A stretch of 64,000 nucleotides of DNA from Celeribacter naphthalenivorans (GTDB lineage: Bacteria > Pseudomonadota > Alphaproteobacteria > Rhodobacterales > Rhodobacteraceae). The notes beneath the pieces are model-generated. The model saw only the letters and a program-made list of their open reading frames with translations. It was not told the DNA's origin and ran no database searches. The translations under genes were made by a program, and so were the position numbers. Shown one piece after another: positions 46,411-55,172 of the stretch. Position 1 is the first letter of the stretch. Each line of letters begins with the position of its first letter. The stretch spans positions 248,001-312,000 of the forward strand of contig NZ_JAIVLK010000005.1 in assembly GCF_020524585.1 (NCBI RefSeq), given 5' to 3'.

Positions 46411-47460
46411 ATGAGCATGGCTTTTTCTTCTGTGACGGATGTTTTGAACGCGGGTTTCGACACGGTCATTGACGTGCGCGCGCCCTCGGAATTTGCCGAG
46501 GATCACATTCCCGGCGCGATCAACCTGCCGGTGCTGAGTGACGTGGAACGCGCGCGTGTCGGCACGATCTACACGCAGCAATCGCCCTTTCTGGCGCGCA
46601 AGCTCGGCGCCGCTTTGGTGGCGCGCAATGCCGCCACGCATATCGAGGGGCCTCTGGCCGAGAAAGAGGGCGGCTGGCGGCCTTTGGTCTATTGCTGGCG
46701 GGGCGGGCAGCGGTCGAATTCCTTCGCGATCATCCTGCGGCAGATCGGCTGGCGGGTGGAGGTTCTGGACGGCGGCTATAAGACGTGGCGGCGGCTGGTG
46801 ATCGGCATGTTGCATGACACGCCCTTGCCGCATCGGCTCGTTTTGCTCGACGGCAACACCGGCACGGCGAAGACCGATCTTTTGCAGCGGGTGCGGGCGC
46901 TGGGTGGGCAGGTGCTCGATCTCGAAGGTCTGGCGCAGCATCGCGGATCTATTTTCGGCCCGATGGGCGATCAACCGGCGCAGAAGGGGTTCGAAAGCAA
47001 GTTGGCGGAGGCTTTGAGCCGTCTCGACCCCGCGCGGCCCGTTTTGGTGGAGGCGGAAAGCTCGCGCATCGGCGAGGTCACGATCCCGGCGCGGCTTTGG
47101 CAGGCGATGTGTGCCGCGCCTCGGATTGACGTGACGGCCGGTTTGCCCGCGCGGGCGCGCTATCTGGCGGAGGCCTATGCCGATCTGACCGAGGATGTCC
47201 CAAAGATGCAGGCGCGTCTGGATCAGCTGATCCCGCTTCAGGGCCATGAGCGGGTCAAGACTTGGCGCGAGATGGCCGAAGAGGGGGCTTTTGCTGCGCT
47301 GGCCGAGGCGCTGATGGGCCAGCATTACGACCCGCGCTACGAGAAAGCCCGCGCCCGCCATGCGCCTGATGTGATTGCAGGGTTTGATCTTGGCGATCTG
47401 AGCGTCGGCGCGCGTGACGATGTGGTAGGACGGATCGTCAGCCTGTTGAAAACGCGCTGA
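46411..47460 (+). CDS. mnmH: tRNA 2-selenouridine synthase MnmH (SelU)
   Basis: Converts 2-thiouridine in the wobble position of certain tRNAs to 2-selenouridine via a geranylated intermediate. An N-terminal rhodanese domain (TVIDVRAPSEFAEDHIPGA) carries the active cysteine in VYCWRGGQRS near residue 97, and a P-loop domain (LLDGNTGTAKTDLL) follows. The P-loop reads GNTGTAKT. The gene meets selD tail to tail, two bases apart; SelD makes its selenophosphate substrate. Confidence 0.95.
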   Translation: MSMAFSSVTDVLNAGFDTVIDVRAPSEFAEDHIPGAINLPVLSDVERARVGTIYTQQSPFLARKLGAALVARNAATHIEGPLAEKEGGWRPLVYCWRGGQRSNSFAIILRQIGWRVEVLDGGYKTWRRLVIGMLHDTPLPHRLVLLDGNTGTAKTDLLQRVRALGGQVLDLEGLAQHRGSIFGPMGDQPAQKGFESKLAEALSRLDPARPVLVEAESSRIGEVTIPARLWQAMCAAPRIDVTAGLPARARYLAEAYADLTEDVPKMQARLDQLIPLQGHERVKTWREMAEEGAFAALAEALMGQHYDPRYEKARARHAPDVIAGFDLGDLSVGARDDVVGRIVSLLKTR

Positions 47461-47462
47461 AA

Positions 47463-49643
47463 TTACGTTTCGACGGTCAAATGCGGCGGGCCTTCGGTGA
47501 TCTCTCCAATGATGGCCGCCTCATACCCTGCCTCACGGAGCGCCGTCAGACATTTTTCCGCCCGCATCGGCGAGACAGCGGCCAAAAGCCCGCCCGCCGT
47601 TTGCGGGTCGAACAACAGGTCGGTCTCTGGCGTCTCCGGTCCGTCGAATTCGGCGGCATAGGCGCGGTTGGCCGGGAAAATCGTCGAGCGCAGGCCAGTT
47701 TCGGCAAGCGCCAGAGCGCCTGGCAAAATGGGCACATCTTTCGGGCGGATCACGGCCCCCACCTCAGAGGCGCGGCATATCCCCAAGAGATGCCCGGCCA
47801 ATCCGAAGCCCGTGACATCGGTCATCGCATGCGTAGTGTTCAAAATCCGCGCCGCCTCGCCGGAGCTTTGCACCATAAAGGCATAGGCCCGTTCCAGATC
47901 ACGTCCGTTGGCCTTCATCTCCATCTCGCCCGCCAGCATCACGCCGGCGCCGATGGGTTTTGTGAGTAAAATTCGATCCCCGGCCCGCGCGCCCTTGAGC
48001 GTGATCGGCTGATCCAACAGCCCGGTGACCGTAAACCCTATGGCCAGTTCCGCCCCCATCGCGGTGTGCCCGCCGATGATCTCCGCGCCTTCGGCCTCAA
48101 AGACGTCGCGGGCGGCCTCCATGATCTCCGTGAGCCAGCTTTCCTGCAGGGCTTCGCTCATGTTCGGGAGCGTCACGGTGGCGAGTGCGGCTTGGGGTGC
48201 CGCGCCCATTGCCCAGATGTCGCCAAGCGCGTGAATGGCGGTGATCCGTGTCATCAACACGGGGTCTTCGACAAAGGCGCGCAGGTGATCGACAGAGGCC
48301 ACCTGCCAGGTGTCGCCATGGGTCAAAAGCGCCGCGTCATCGCCCGCGAGATGCAGCACATCGCGCCGCTTCGGGCCGGGATGCGCGCTCAACACCCGGT
48401 GGAGAATATCGCCGCCGACCTTGGCGCCGCAGCCCCCGCACATGGGCTTTTTGCCCTCGACCTCCTCGCGCAGCCCTTCGGCCACGGTGTCCGGCAAGGG
48501 CGGCGGTGGCATGGCGGGCAAGTCCTTGAGTTTGCGCATGAAGGCCCGGTCGATGTGGTCTTTCCAACGCCACATGAGCGGACCTTTGAGGCGCAGGCCG
48601 GATTTGTCCGCGAGCGCCGCCTTACCGCCCAGAGAGATCAGTTTGAGGTAGTCCTTTTGCGGATGATAAGTGCGCAGCCTTGCGGCTGATCCTGCGCTCA
48701 GGCTCCGACGCAGATTGTCGAACAACACGGGCGCTTCGCGCACCGCATAGACCCCGGCTTTCGGACGTGGATCATGGGACAGATGGGCGCAATCGCCGGC
48801 GGCAAAAATGCGCGGGTCGGAGCATTGCAGCGTCTCAGTCACGGTGATGAACCCTTCGGTCAGGTCCAACCCGGTGTCTTTCAGCCAGCCATAAGGCCGC
48901 GCCCCTGCCGCGCCCAAGGTGAAGTGCGACGACAGGGTGGTGCCATCGGCAAAAAGCACCTCATCGGCGCGGACCTCGATAACCTGCGACTGCGGGCGCA
49001 GTTTGACACCAGCCTCCGCCAGCGCGCCCATCACCGCATCGCGCGTGGCGGGGCGCATCTCGGTGAGGATCTCGCCATGATCAATGAGAGAGACCTGCGT
49101 GTTCGGGATCGTCTTGAGGCTCTGCGCCATGGCCATCGCCAGTTCTGCCCCCGCGACCCCGCCGCCGATCACGGCCACCTCGGGCGCGATCTCTCCGGCC
49201 AAGGCCTCTTTGCGAAACTGGTCCCAGCGACTGGCAAAGGCCTCGAGCGGCTTGGCGGGGATGCCGTGCTCCGTGAAGCCTGTGAGATCCGGCATGGCGG
49301 AGGTGATGCCGATGTCGATGGAGGCGATGTCATAGCGGACCGGCGGGCGGCCTTCGACATGGATCAGCCGCGCCTCCCGGTCGATCCCCGTGGCGCGTCC
49401 CAAGACCGCCCGCGCGCCCGCGAAACGTGCCAGCCGCAGGAGGTCCAATTCCAAGTCTTCGCGGACATAATGCCCCGCCACAAATCCCGGCAGCATCCCG
49501 GAATAGGCGGCTACGGCACCCGGGTTGATCACCGTCACCCGCACACCCGGCAGATGCCGCATGCCCCAGCGTTTCAGGATCAGCGCATGGCTGTGCCCAC
49601 CGCCGATCAGGACAAGCTCTCGGGTCAGGGGCAGGGGGTGCAT
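47463..49643 (-). CDS. selD: Selenide, water dikinase fused to NADH-dehydrogenase-like flavoprotein
   Basis: A 726-residue fusion. The first 370 residues are a pyridine-nucleotide-disulfide-oxidoreductase-like flavoprotein (LVLIGGGHSHALILKRWG and IFAAGDCAHLSHDPRPKAG). The rest is SelD, which makes selenophosphate from selenide and ATP: CGGCGAKVGGDIL holds the catalytic Cys of the glycine-rich loop and DDAALLTHGDTWQVASVD is the ATP/metal loop. The first SelD cysteine is Cys and not selenocysteine. The start at 49643 is chosen over an upstream extension. Such fusions occur in roseobacters and may tie selenide use to redox state. Confidence 0.95.
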   Translation of the reverse strand: MHPLPLTRELVLIGGGHSHALILKRWGMRHLPGVRVTVINPGAVAAYSGMLPGFVAGHYVREDLELDLLRLARFAGARAVLGRATGIDREARLIHVEGRPPVRYDIASIDIGITSAMPDLTGFTEHGIPAKPLEAFASRWDQFRKEALAGEIAPEVAVIGGGVAGAELAMAMAQSLKTIPNTQVSLIDHGEILTEMRPATRDAVMGALAEAGVKLRPQSQVIEVRADEVLFADGTTLSSHFTLGAAGARPYGWLKDTGLDLTEGFITVTETLQCSDPRIFAAGDCAHLSHDPRPKAGVYAVREAPVLFDNLRRSLSAGSAARLRTYHPQKDYLKLISLGGKAALADKSGLRLKGPLMWRWKDHIDRAFMRKLKDLPAMPPPPLPDTVAEGLREEVEGKKPMCGGCGAKVGGDILHRVLSAHPGPKRRDVLHLAGDDAALLTHGDTWQVASVDHLRAFVEDPVLMTRITAIHALGDIWAMGAAPQAALATVTLPNMSEALQESWLTEIMEAARDVFEAEGAEIIGGHTAMGAELAIGFTVTGLLDQPITLKGARAGDRILLTKPIGAGVMLAGEMEMKANGRDLERAYAFMVQSSGEAARILNTTHAMTDVTGFGLAGHLLGICRASEVGAVIRPKDVPILPGALALAETGLRSTIFPANRAYAAEFDGPETPETDLLFDPQTAGGLLAAVSPMRAEKCLTALREAGYEAAIIGEITEGPPHLTVET

Positions 49644-49761
49644 CGGCTCAGTCCTGTTGCGGCAAAAGGATATTGGCGAAAACCTGACCCGAAGTCCGCC
49701 AGTTGGCAAGGGGGGGCAAGGGTGCTGGACGCCGCATGCTGCACATGCCAAGATTGCGACC

Positions 49762-50997
49762 ATGTTACGCACATCCTCCCCGTTTGAAGCGATGCGTGCC
49801 CAAGCGCGTCAGATTTTCCTCCAAGGCGTCGAGGCTGCCGATCCGGCCCATGCGGTCGAGGCGGCCTTGAAAGGGCGCCAATTCACCGATCCGCTGATCA
49901 TCGCCGTCGGCAAAGCCGCGCGCACCATGGCAGAGGCGGCGATGAAACATGTGCCTGCTGAAACCGTGATCGTGGTCACCAATTACGAAAACGCCAAACC
50001 CTTGGAGGGCGCCGAAGTCCGCGCCGCGGGTCACCCTGTGCCCGATGCCGAAGGGGCGCGCGCAGCACTCCGTGTCGAAGAGGCGCTGTCGCACGCCAAG
50101 GGCGATGTGATCGCGTTGATTTCGGGCGGCGGCTCCGCGCTTTTGCCTGCGCCGGTGGTGGGTGTTTCCTTGGAGGACAAGGCTGAGGTCAACCGGCTTT
50201 TGCTTGCCTCGGGGGCCGACATCGTGACGATGAATCTCGTGCGCCAACAGCTCTCGCGCCTCAAGGGCGGCGGGTTGTTGCGGGCGGCCGCACCCGCGAA
50301 AGTGACGGCTTTGCTTTTGTCCGATGTGGTCTCTGACGATCTGCGCGCGATTGCCTCCGGGCCGACGGTTTCACCCATCGGCACCCGCGAAGAGGCCGCG
50401 AAGGTGCTGCAAGACCTCGGGCTTTGGGAGAAACTGCCGCATTCCGTCTCCGCCTATCTGGCGCGCCCGCAGGCCGATCTGGGCGCATTGCCCGACAGCG
50501 ATGTCGCTCTCATCGGCTCGAACAAAATTTCCGTTGCGGCCATGGCCCGTACGGCGGGGCCTGAGGCGCAGGTCGATGAAACGCCTTTGGAGGGCGATGT
50601 GGCCGAGGCCGCGCAGTTTATTATGGATCGCGCACTTGCGGGCGGCGCGGGGACCTATCTGTTCGGGGGCGAAACCACGGTGAAACTCGTGGGCGACGGC
50701 ATGGGCGGGCGTAATCAGGAGTTGGCGCTGCGTGTTGCGATGCTGGCCGAAAAGGCCGGGCTCACGGAGTTCGCCTTCCTCTCGGGTGGCACCGACGGGC
50801 GCGATGGGCCGACGGATGCGGCGGGTGGTCTGGTCGACCCCGGCACGCTGGACCGGATGCGCGCCGTGGGGCTTGACCCCAATGAGGTGGTGGGGCGCAA
50901 CGACAGCTATCACGGGCTTCAGGCCGCCGGAGATTTGCTCCAGATCGGCGCGACGGGGACGAATGTGGCGGACCTTCAGGTCTTGATCCGCGCCTAA
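49762..50997 (+). CDS. Glycerate 2-kinase (GckA/TtuD type, DUF4147)
   Basis: A 411-residue cytoplasmic kinase of the MOFRL-DUF4147 family that phosphorylates D-glycerate, mostly at C2. The motif IALISGGGSALLPAP is typical of the N-terminal DUF4147 domain and LFGGETTVKLVGDGMGGRNQELALRVA of the MOFRL domain. The ATG at 49762 is preferred to an earlier in-frame start that overlaps selD. It is divergent from selD with 118 bases between. Confidence 0.92.
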   Translation: MLRTSSPFEAMRAQARQIFLQGVEAADPAHAVEAALKGRQFTDPLIIAVGKAARTMAEAAMKHVPAETVIVVTNYENAKPLEGAEVRAAGHPVPDAEGARAALRVEEALSHAKGDVIALISGGGSALLPAPVVGVSLEDKAEVNRLLLASGADIVTMNLVRQQLSRLKGGGLLRAAAPAKVTALLLSDVVSDDLRAIASGPTVSPIGTREEAAKVLQDLGLWEKLPHSVSAYLARPQADLGALPDSDVALIGSNKISVAAMARTAGPEAQVDETPLEGDVAEAAQFIMDRALAGGAGTYLFGGETTVKLVGDGMGGRNQELALRVAMLAEKAGLTEFAFLSGGTDGRDGPTDAAGGLVDPGTLDRMRAVGLDPNEVVGRNDSYHGLQAAGDLLQIGATGTNVADLQVLIRA

Positions 50998-51001
50998 AGC
51001 T

Positions 51002-51027
51002 GTTTCCTTTGCTGCGAAAAATACTCA
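51002..51027 (-). repeat. Short dispersed motif, copy 2
   Basis: On the minus strand TGAGTATTT, four bases, then CAGCAAAGGAAAC, nearly identical to the copy at 2085-2109. It lies between the glycerate kinase and soxT stops. Confidence 0.5.
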
Positions 51028-51044
51028 CATTTCACCGCACGAAT

Positions 51045-52100
51045 TCAACGCGCGAATGAGAAGCCGTAGATCAGTTGACGCAGGCCCAAGGCGGCGCCTG
51101 CGATGATCGCGGCCACGGTCACCGGCGCCGAATAGGCGAGGAGGGAAAAAGCCGACAGTCCCTGTCCGACCGTGCAGCCAAAGGCCACCACGGCGCCGAC
51201 GCCCATAAGCGCGGCGCCCATGATCTGACGTTTCAATTCGCGCGGGTCTTCGCAGGCTTCCCAACGAAAATGGCCTTTGATCAGCGAGCCGATCGCTGCG
51301 CCCGCAAGCACGCCAATGACGGAGCCGACGCCAAAGCCGGGCGAGGTGGCAGAGGAGGTCATGAGGTAGAAAAGCGTGTCTCCGATGGGCGCCGCGAAGG
51401 TGTGGGAGGCGACCTGCGTGGCCTCGAATGTCGCCTCGGACAACCACGCCGTGCCCGCCCAGCCGGAGGTGACGGCGAGGCCGACGGCCACGCCCCAGAG
51501 GATGAGTTTGCGTTCTGCGCGAAAGGCGCGGGACGACAGCGCCACGGCCAGAAAGAGCACACCGAAGCCGAGGCCGGTGGCGACGATGGGTAGGCCGAGG
51601 CTTTGGCCCAAACCATGCGCCAGACCGGGTAGGGGGCCTTCGGCGGGACGGGGCGGGAAGAGTGTGACGCGCAGCGCGGCCAGTGGGCCGTTCAGTGTGA
51701 TGTATGAGGTGAGGCCCAAGACGAGAACGATGACGAAATTGCGCAGGTCACCACCGCCCAGACGCGCCAGCGCGCCAAAGCCGCAATTGCCCGCGAGCGC
51801 CATGCCGTAGCCGAACACAAGCCCGCCGAAGATCGAGGCCATGGGCGACCATGCCAGCGCGAGGTAGGGCGTTTTGGTCGGATCGAAAAGGCCAAATCCC
51901 ATGAGGCTGAAACTGCCAATGAGCGCCACGCCCAAGGCCACGCCCCATTGCCGGGCGCGCAGATCAGAGCCTTGATAGAGCGCGTCTTCGATGGCGCCCA
52001 TGGAGCAAAACCGCCCCAGACGGGCGGCAAGTCCGAGGACCAGACCTCCAAACAGACCGATCAGGGCCGCAAGCAGCCCCGGTGCAACTGTGTCGAGCAT
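51045..52100 (-). CDS. soxT: YeeE/YedE sulfur-transport membrane protein (SoxT-like)
   Basis: A 351-residue inner-membrane protein with about nine helices. Conserved cysteines appear in GRFCSMGAIEDA, AGNCGFGALARLGGGD and FGCTVGQGLSAFS, the pattern of TsuA/YeeE thiosulfate carriers. In Pseudaminobacter the cluster order soxSRT includes this type of gene, where it is needed for sulfur oxidation. Here it is last in the minus-strand group soxS-HbpS-soxR-soxT. GGAGGAG lies directly before the ATG at 52100. Confidence 0.85.
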   Translation of the reverse strand: MLDTVAPGLLAALIGLFGGLVLGLAARLGRFCSMGAIEDALYQGSDLRARQWGVALGVALIGSFSLMGFGLFDPTKTPYLALAWSPMASIFGGLVFGYGMALAGNCGFGALARLGGGDLRNFVIVLVLGLTSYITLNGPLAALRVTLFPPRPAEGPLPGLAHGLGQSLGLPIVATGLGFGVLFLAVALSSRAFRAERKLILWGVAVGLAVTSGWAGTAWLSEATFEATQVASHTFAAPIGDTLFYLMTSSATSPGFGVGSVIGVLAGAAIGSLIKGHFRWEACEDPRELKRQIMGAALMGVGAVVAFGCTVGQGLSAFSLLAYSAPVTVAAIIAGAALGLRQLIYGFSFAR

Positions 52101-52140
52101 GTCTCCTCCCCTGATGCCCGGCGCGTCTCTGTCTTGGGGG

Positions 52141-52467
52141 TCAGGCTTTTTTCGGGCCACCATTCCCCGAACAGAACATGTCGTAGATCACTTCGAGGAT
52201 GCGTTTCGGGCGGTCATCCGTCAAAGAGTAGTAGATTGCCTTGCCTTCGCGGCGCGGCGTCACAAGACCCTCAAGGCGTAGCCGGGCGAGCTGTTGGCTC
52301 ACCGCGGCCTGACGCGCGGACAGAAGGTCTTCGAGTTCCGTGACGGATTTCTCGCCGGTCACCAGATGACACAGGATCATCAGCCGCCCCTCATGCGAGA
52401 GGGCTTTCAAAAGCTGCGATGCGTCGCAGGCGCTTGACATCATCACATCCAGGTCCTCTTCGGACAT
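52141..52467 (-). CDS. soxR: SoxR, ArsR-family repressor of sox genes
   Basis: A 108-residue winged-helix regulator of the ArsR family, subgroup BigR/SqrR/SoxR, which senses sulfane sulfur. It has cysteines at 14, 33 (RLMILCHLVTG) and 99 (IYDMFCSGNG). Cys33 and Cys99 are 66 residues apart, the spacing of the sensing pair in SqrR. The helix-turn-helix is VTELEDLLSARQAAVSQQLARL. I use the ATG at 52467; a GTG 14 codons upstream would add a short tail. Likely binds the ATTC-N8-GAAT sites described below. Confidence 0.9.
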   Translation of the reverse strand: MSEEDLDVMMSSACDASQLLKALSHEGRLMILCHLVTGEKSVTELEDLLSARQAAVSQQLARLRLEGLVTPRREGKAIYYSLTDDRPKRILEVIYDMFCSGNGGPKKA

Positions 52468-52540
52468 GTTTTCCGTGACGATTGGTAAAGGCGAATTCAC
52501 TTTGTCCACCCCATGTTCCTCAAAGATATGACTCCCGTCT

Positions 52541-53053
52541 CTAAAAGGCGATTTGATCCATGATGGCGTCGATGCCTGCCTGCGCGCAGTCGGCATCGAG
52601 GTCCGGTCCGGGAGCGCCTGAGACTCCGATACCTGCTACTATAGAGCCTGACGCCTCAATCACAAGACCGCCTCCAAGGGCCAGAGGTTCGCTCAGCTCC
52701 CGGATGCCTGCCATCATCTCGCCCGGCGCGGTCAATTCGCCCAAGGACAGCGTGTCGGTGCGAAATGACACAGCGGTCCAGGCCTTGCGACGGGCGGTCT
52801 CGAAGACGTGAAGCCCGGCGAAGCGGTCGCGCACATAGACCTGCGGGATGCCGAAGCGGTCGACCACCATGACGCCGACCTGATAGCCCGCCTCGCGGCA
52901 GCTTTCCATTGCGGCGATGGCGGCGGTTTGGGCCACTTCGGGTTTCAGCACCTGAAAGGTGACGAAGGCATCGTCGTCTTGTGCGACGGCGGGTGTTGCC
53001 AAAGCTGCGGCGCCCATAGTGGCGCTTAGCGCCATGATTTTAAACAGTTTCAT
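52541..53053 (-). CDS. Secreted HbpS/GlcG-type (DUF336) protein
   Basis: A 170-residue protein with a signal peptide (LSATMGAAALATPAVA) and the HbpS-like (DUF336) fold. The conserved ALGGGLVIEASGSIVAGIGVSGAPGPDLDADCAQAGID segment is typical of the family. Members bind heme or cofactors; in sox clusters they are found next to soxR and soxS. A GGAGG box precedes the ATG at 53053. Periplasmic location fits a role with SoxS or Sox electron transfer, but this is inference. Confidence 0.85.
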   Translation of the reverse strand: MKLFKIMALSATMGAAALATPAVAQDDDAFVTFQVLKPEVAQTAAIAAMESCREAGYQVGVMVVDRFGIPQVYVRDRFAGLHVFETARRKAWTAVSFRTDTLSLGELTAPGEMMAGIRELSEPLALGGGLVIEASGSIVAGIGVSGAPGPDLDADCAQAGIDAIMDQIAF

Positions 53054-53085
53054 TTTTTCCTCCCTTGAATGTCCCTTATGTCCTG

Positions 53086-53499
53086 TCACCCGCCCGGCTG
53101 GACCTCCTGCACCGGGGCACCCGTCGTGATCTCTTTGAAATCCGAATGATCGCGCAGCACCATGGTCAGCATGGTCCAGAACAATTCATCACCCGCGTAG
53201 CCTTCGATCCGGCCCTGTTCCATCCCGTCCTCCACGAGAATGAAGGTGGGCGTAAAGATCACCGGGCCTTTGAACGACAAGTCCTCCGGCATCGGCGCGC
53301 GCAGGTCCACCCGGCGCAGGGGCGCATAGGCGCCCTCCGGCGTTTTCGGGTAAATCTCCGCGATCTCCGCGTTCCAGCGGGCGCAATAGGCACAGCCGTC
53401 TTGTTCCACCATCACCAGTTCCATCGAAGGCTCACAGGCGGAGGCGGGGAGAATCAGGGCAAAGAGGGTGGCCAGTGTGACCAGGATTCGTGTCAACAT
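53086..53499 (-). CDS. soxS: SoxS, periplasmic thioredoxin-like protein
   Basis: A 137-residue exported thioredoxin-fold protein. The signal peptide ends at LILPASA; the redox site is CAYC in DGCAYCARWN and a cis-Pro region follows in VIFTPTFILVEDG. SoxS of Paracoccus reactivates SoxY by reducing blocked cysteine. The ATG at 53499 gives the proper signal peptide. First gene of the minus-strand soxS-HbpS-soxR-soxT transcript, divergent from soxV. Confidence 0.92.
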   Translation of the reverse strand: MLTRILVTLATLFALILPASACEPSMELVMVEQDGCAYCARWNAEIAEIYPKTPEGAYAPLRRVDLRAPMPEDLSFKGPVIFTPTFILVEDGMEQGRIEGYAGDELFWTMLTMVLRDHSDFKEITTGAPVQEVQPGG

Positions 53500-53536
53500 A
53501 TCTCTACCGATTGACGGGTGCGACATAATCTACATA

Positions 53537-53552
53537 ATTTGAATATATGAAT
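53537..53552. promoter_or_regulatory. Putative SoxR operator, soxS/soxV gap
   Basis: ATTTGAATATATGAAT matches ATTC-N8-GAAT with one mismatch (ATTT). It lies 38 bases before soxS and 116 before soxV, in the region reported to be bound by SoxR in Pseudaminobacter. Confidence 0.6.
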
Positions 53553-53667
53553 GACACAAGCTTTGAGGCAATCACCAGAGGGTGACAGGCGCAAAGCTTG
53601 CGGGGAAGAGGAGCCCCGTCCGGAGGCGCAGGGATGCGCACACTGGGGGTCGATTTGGGAGGACCAT

Positions 53668-54423
53668 ATGCTGGACGTGACTTTTATTTCTGCCCTTTTG
53701 GGCGGGTTGGTGGTATTTTTCTCCCCCTGCATTTTGCCGATCGTGCCGTTTTACCTGTCCTATATGGCGGGCACCTCGATGGCCGACATCAACGCCGAGG
53801 GCGAATTGGCGCCGGGCGCGCGCAAACGGGCGGTGATCTCGTCGGTGATGTTCTCTTTGGGGATCATCACAGTGTTTGTCCTTCTGGGCGCGGCGGCGTT
53901 TTCGCTGTCTCAGGCGTTCCGCAGCCATCAGGACATCTTTCGCATCGCGTCGGCCGCCATCGTCTTTGTCATGGGGCTGCATTTTCTGGGCGTGATCCGC
54001 ATTGGCTTTCTCAATCGCCAGTTCCAGATGCAGGCGGGCGACACGCGCAATATGACCGTGTGGTCGTCCTACATCGTCGGCCTCGCCTTCGCCGCCGGAT
54101 GGACGCCCTGCGTCGGCGGCGTCTTGGTCGGCGTGGTGATGATGGCGTCGAATGAGGCGACCGCGATGCGCGGGCTGATCATGATGGTGGTCTTCGGCAT
54201 CGGCATGACCGCGCCCTTCGTGGTGGCCGCCGTGTTTATCAAACCCTTCCTCAAATTTGCGGCCAAATTCCGCCGCCATTTGCCGAAGGTCGAAAAGGTG
54301 ATGGGGCTTTTCCTCATCCTCTTCGCTATATTGATCGTCACCAATTCGGTGAACGTGATTGCGGCGTGGATGTTGGAGACCTTCCCCTCTTTCGCGAACA
54401 TCGGATCAAACGGGAGCCTGTAA
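53668..54423 (+). CDS. soxV: SoxV, CcdA-type membrane electron carrier
   Basis: A 251-residue inner-membrane protein of the CcdA/DsbD family with six helices. It passes electrons from cytoplasmic thioredoxin to the periplasmic SoxW. Two conserved proline-cysteine sites are FSPCILPIVPFYLS near residue 20 and AGWTPCVGGVLVG near residue 147. A GGGAGGACC run lies five bases before the ATG at 53668; the upstream frame covers the operator. First gene of the soxVWXYZ run. Confidence 0.96.
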   Translation: MLDVTFISALLGGLVVFFSPCILPIVPFYLSYMAGTSMADINAEGELAPGARKRAVISSVMFSLGIITVFVLLGAAAFSLSQAFRSHQDIFRIASAAIVFVMGLHFLGVIRIGFLNRQFQMQAGDTRNMTVWSSYIVGLAFAAGWTPCVGGVLVGVVMMASNEATAMRGLIMMVVFGIGMTAPFVVAAVFIKPFLKFAAKFRRHLPKVEKVMGLFLILFAILIVTNSVNVIAAWMLETFPSFANIGSNGSL

Positions 54424-54425
54424 AA

Positions 54426-55022
54426 ATGTTTAAACTCGCACGACGTACGCTTTTGTCTCTGGGTCTCGCTGCCTTTGCCTTTCCCGCGCTGGCGGTGGAA
54501 ATGGGCGATGACGGGCTACATAAAACCGCCTGGCAGCGCGACACCTTCAAGGACCTGCGCGAGGATTTGGCCGAGGCCAATGCAGAAGGGAAGCGCTTGC
54601 TCGTGATGGTCGAGCAGCGCGGCTGTATCTATTGCACCAAGATGCACGAAGAGGTCTATCCGGATCCGGAGATCACAAAGATGATCGAAGACAATTTCTT
54701 TGTCATCCAGATCAACATGTTCGGCGATGTCGAGGTGACGGATTTCGATGGCGAGAGCCTGCCGGAAAAAGACATGGTGCAGAAATGGGGCGCGCTGTTC
54801 ACGCCGACGAATCTCTATTTCCCCGAAGAGGTGGCCGAAGATGTCTCCGCCAAGGACGCAGCAGTGGCCACAGTGCCCGGCGCCTTTGGAAAGCTGACGA
54901 CCTACAACATGATGCAATGGGTGTTGGGGCATGGCTATGAGGGCGAGGAGCCGTTTCAAAAATACCATGCGCGCCAAGTGGTTATGCAGCAAGAGCAGGG
55001 GAAGCTTAAGGTTGGCGAGTGA
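54426..55022 (+). CDS. soxW: SoxW, periplasmic thioredoxin
   Basis: A 198-residue exported thioredoxin-like protein, partner of SoxV. A signal peptide (ARRTLLSLGLAAFAFPALA) precedes the CxxC site CIYC in EQRGCIYCTKMHEE. The start at 54426 is two bases after the soxV stop. The frame begins with an earlier ATG inside soxV, which is less likely. Confidence 0.95.
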   Translation: MFKLARRTLLSLGLAAFAFPALAVEMGDDGLHKTAWQRDTFKDLREDLAEANAEGKRLLVMVEQRGCIYCTKMHEEVYPDPEITKMIEDNFFVIQINMFGDVEVTDFDGESLPEKDMVQKWGALFTPTNLYFPEEVAEDVSAKDAAVATVPGAFGKLTTYNMMQWVLGHGYEGEEPFQKYHARQVVMQQEQGKLKVGE

Positions 55023-55058
55023 TATATGTTCGCGTATAGGTAACGCTGCGGTGCAGAA

Positions 55059-55078
55059 AAATTCAAGTATTTGAATTT
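55059..55078. promoter_or_regulatory. SoxR operator, soxW/soxX gap
   Basis: AAATTCAA-GTAT-TTGAATTT is a perfect 20-base palindrome containing ATTC-N8-GAAT at 55061-55076. It lies 37 bases after soxW and about 95 before soxX, where SoxR is known to bind in Pseudaminobacter. Confidence 0.8.
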
Positions 55079-55172
55079 GTCTCTTGCTCTGCGACATAAT
55101 GGCGCGCTACGCTCTTTAAAACAAACACCGCAGATATGCGGAAATGTAAGCACAGTCTTTTAGGGAGGAGAC

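Noticed and set aside
51044-51058. ATTCAACGCGCGAAT, resembling the SoxR site
   Set aside because: The spacer is seven bases, not eight, and it lies over the 3' end of soxT.
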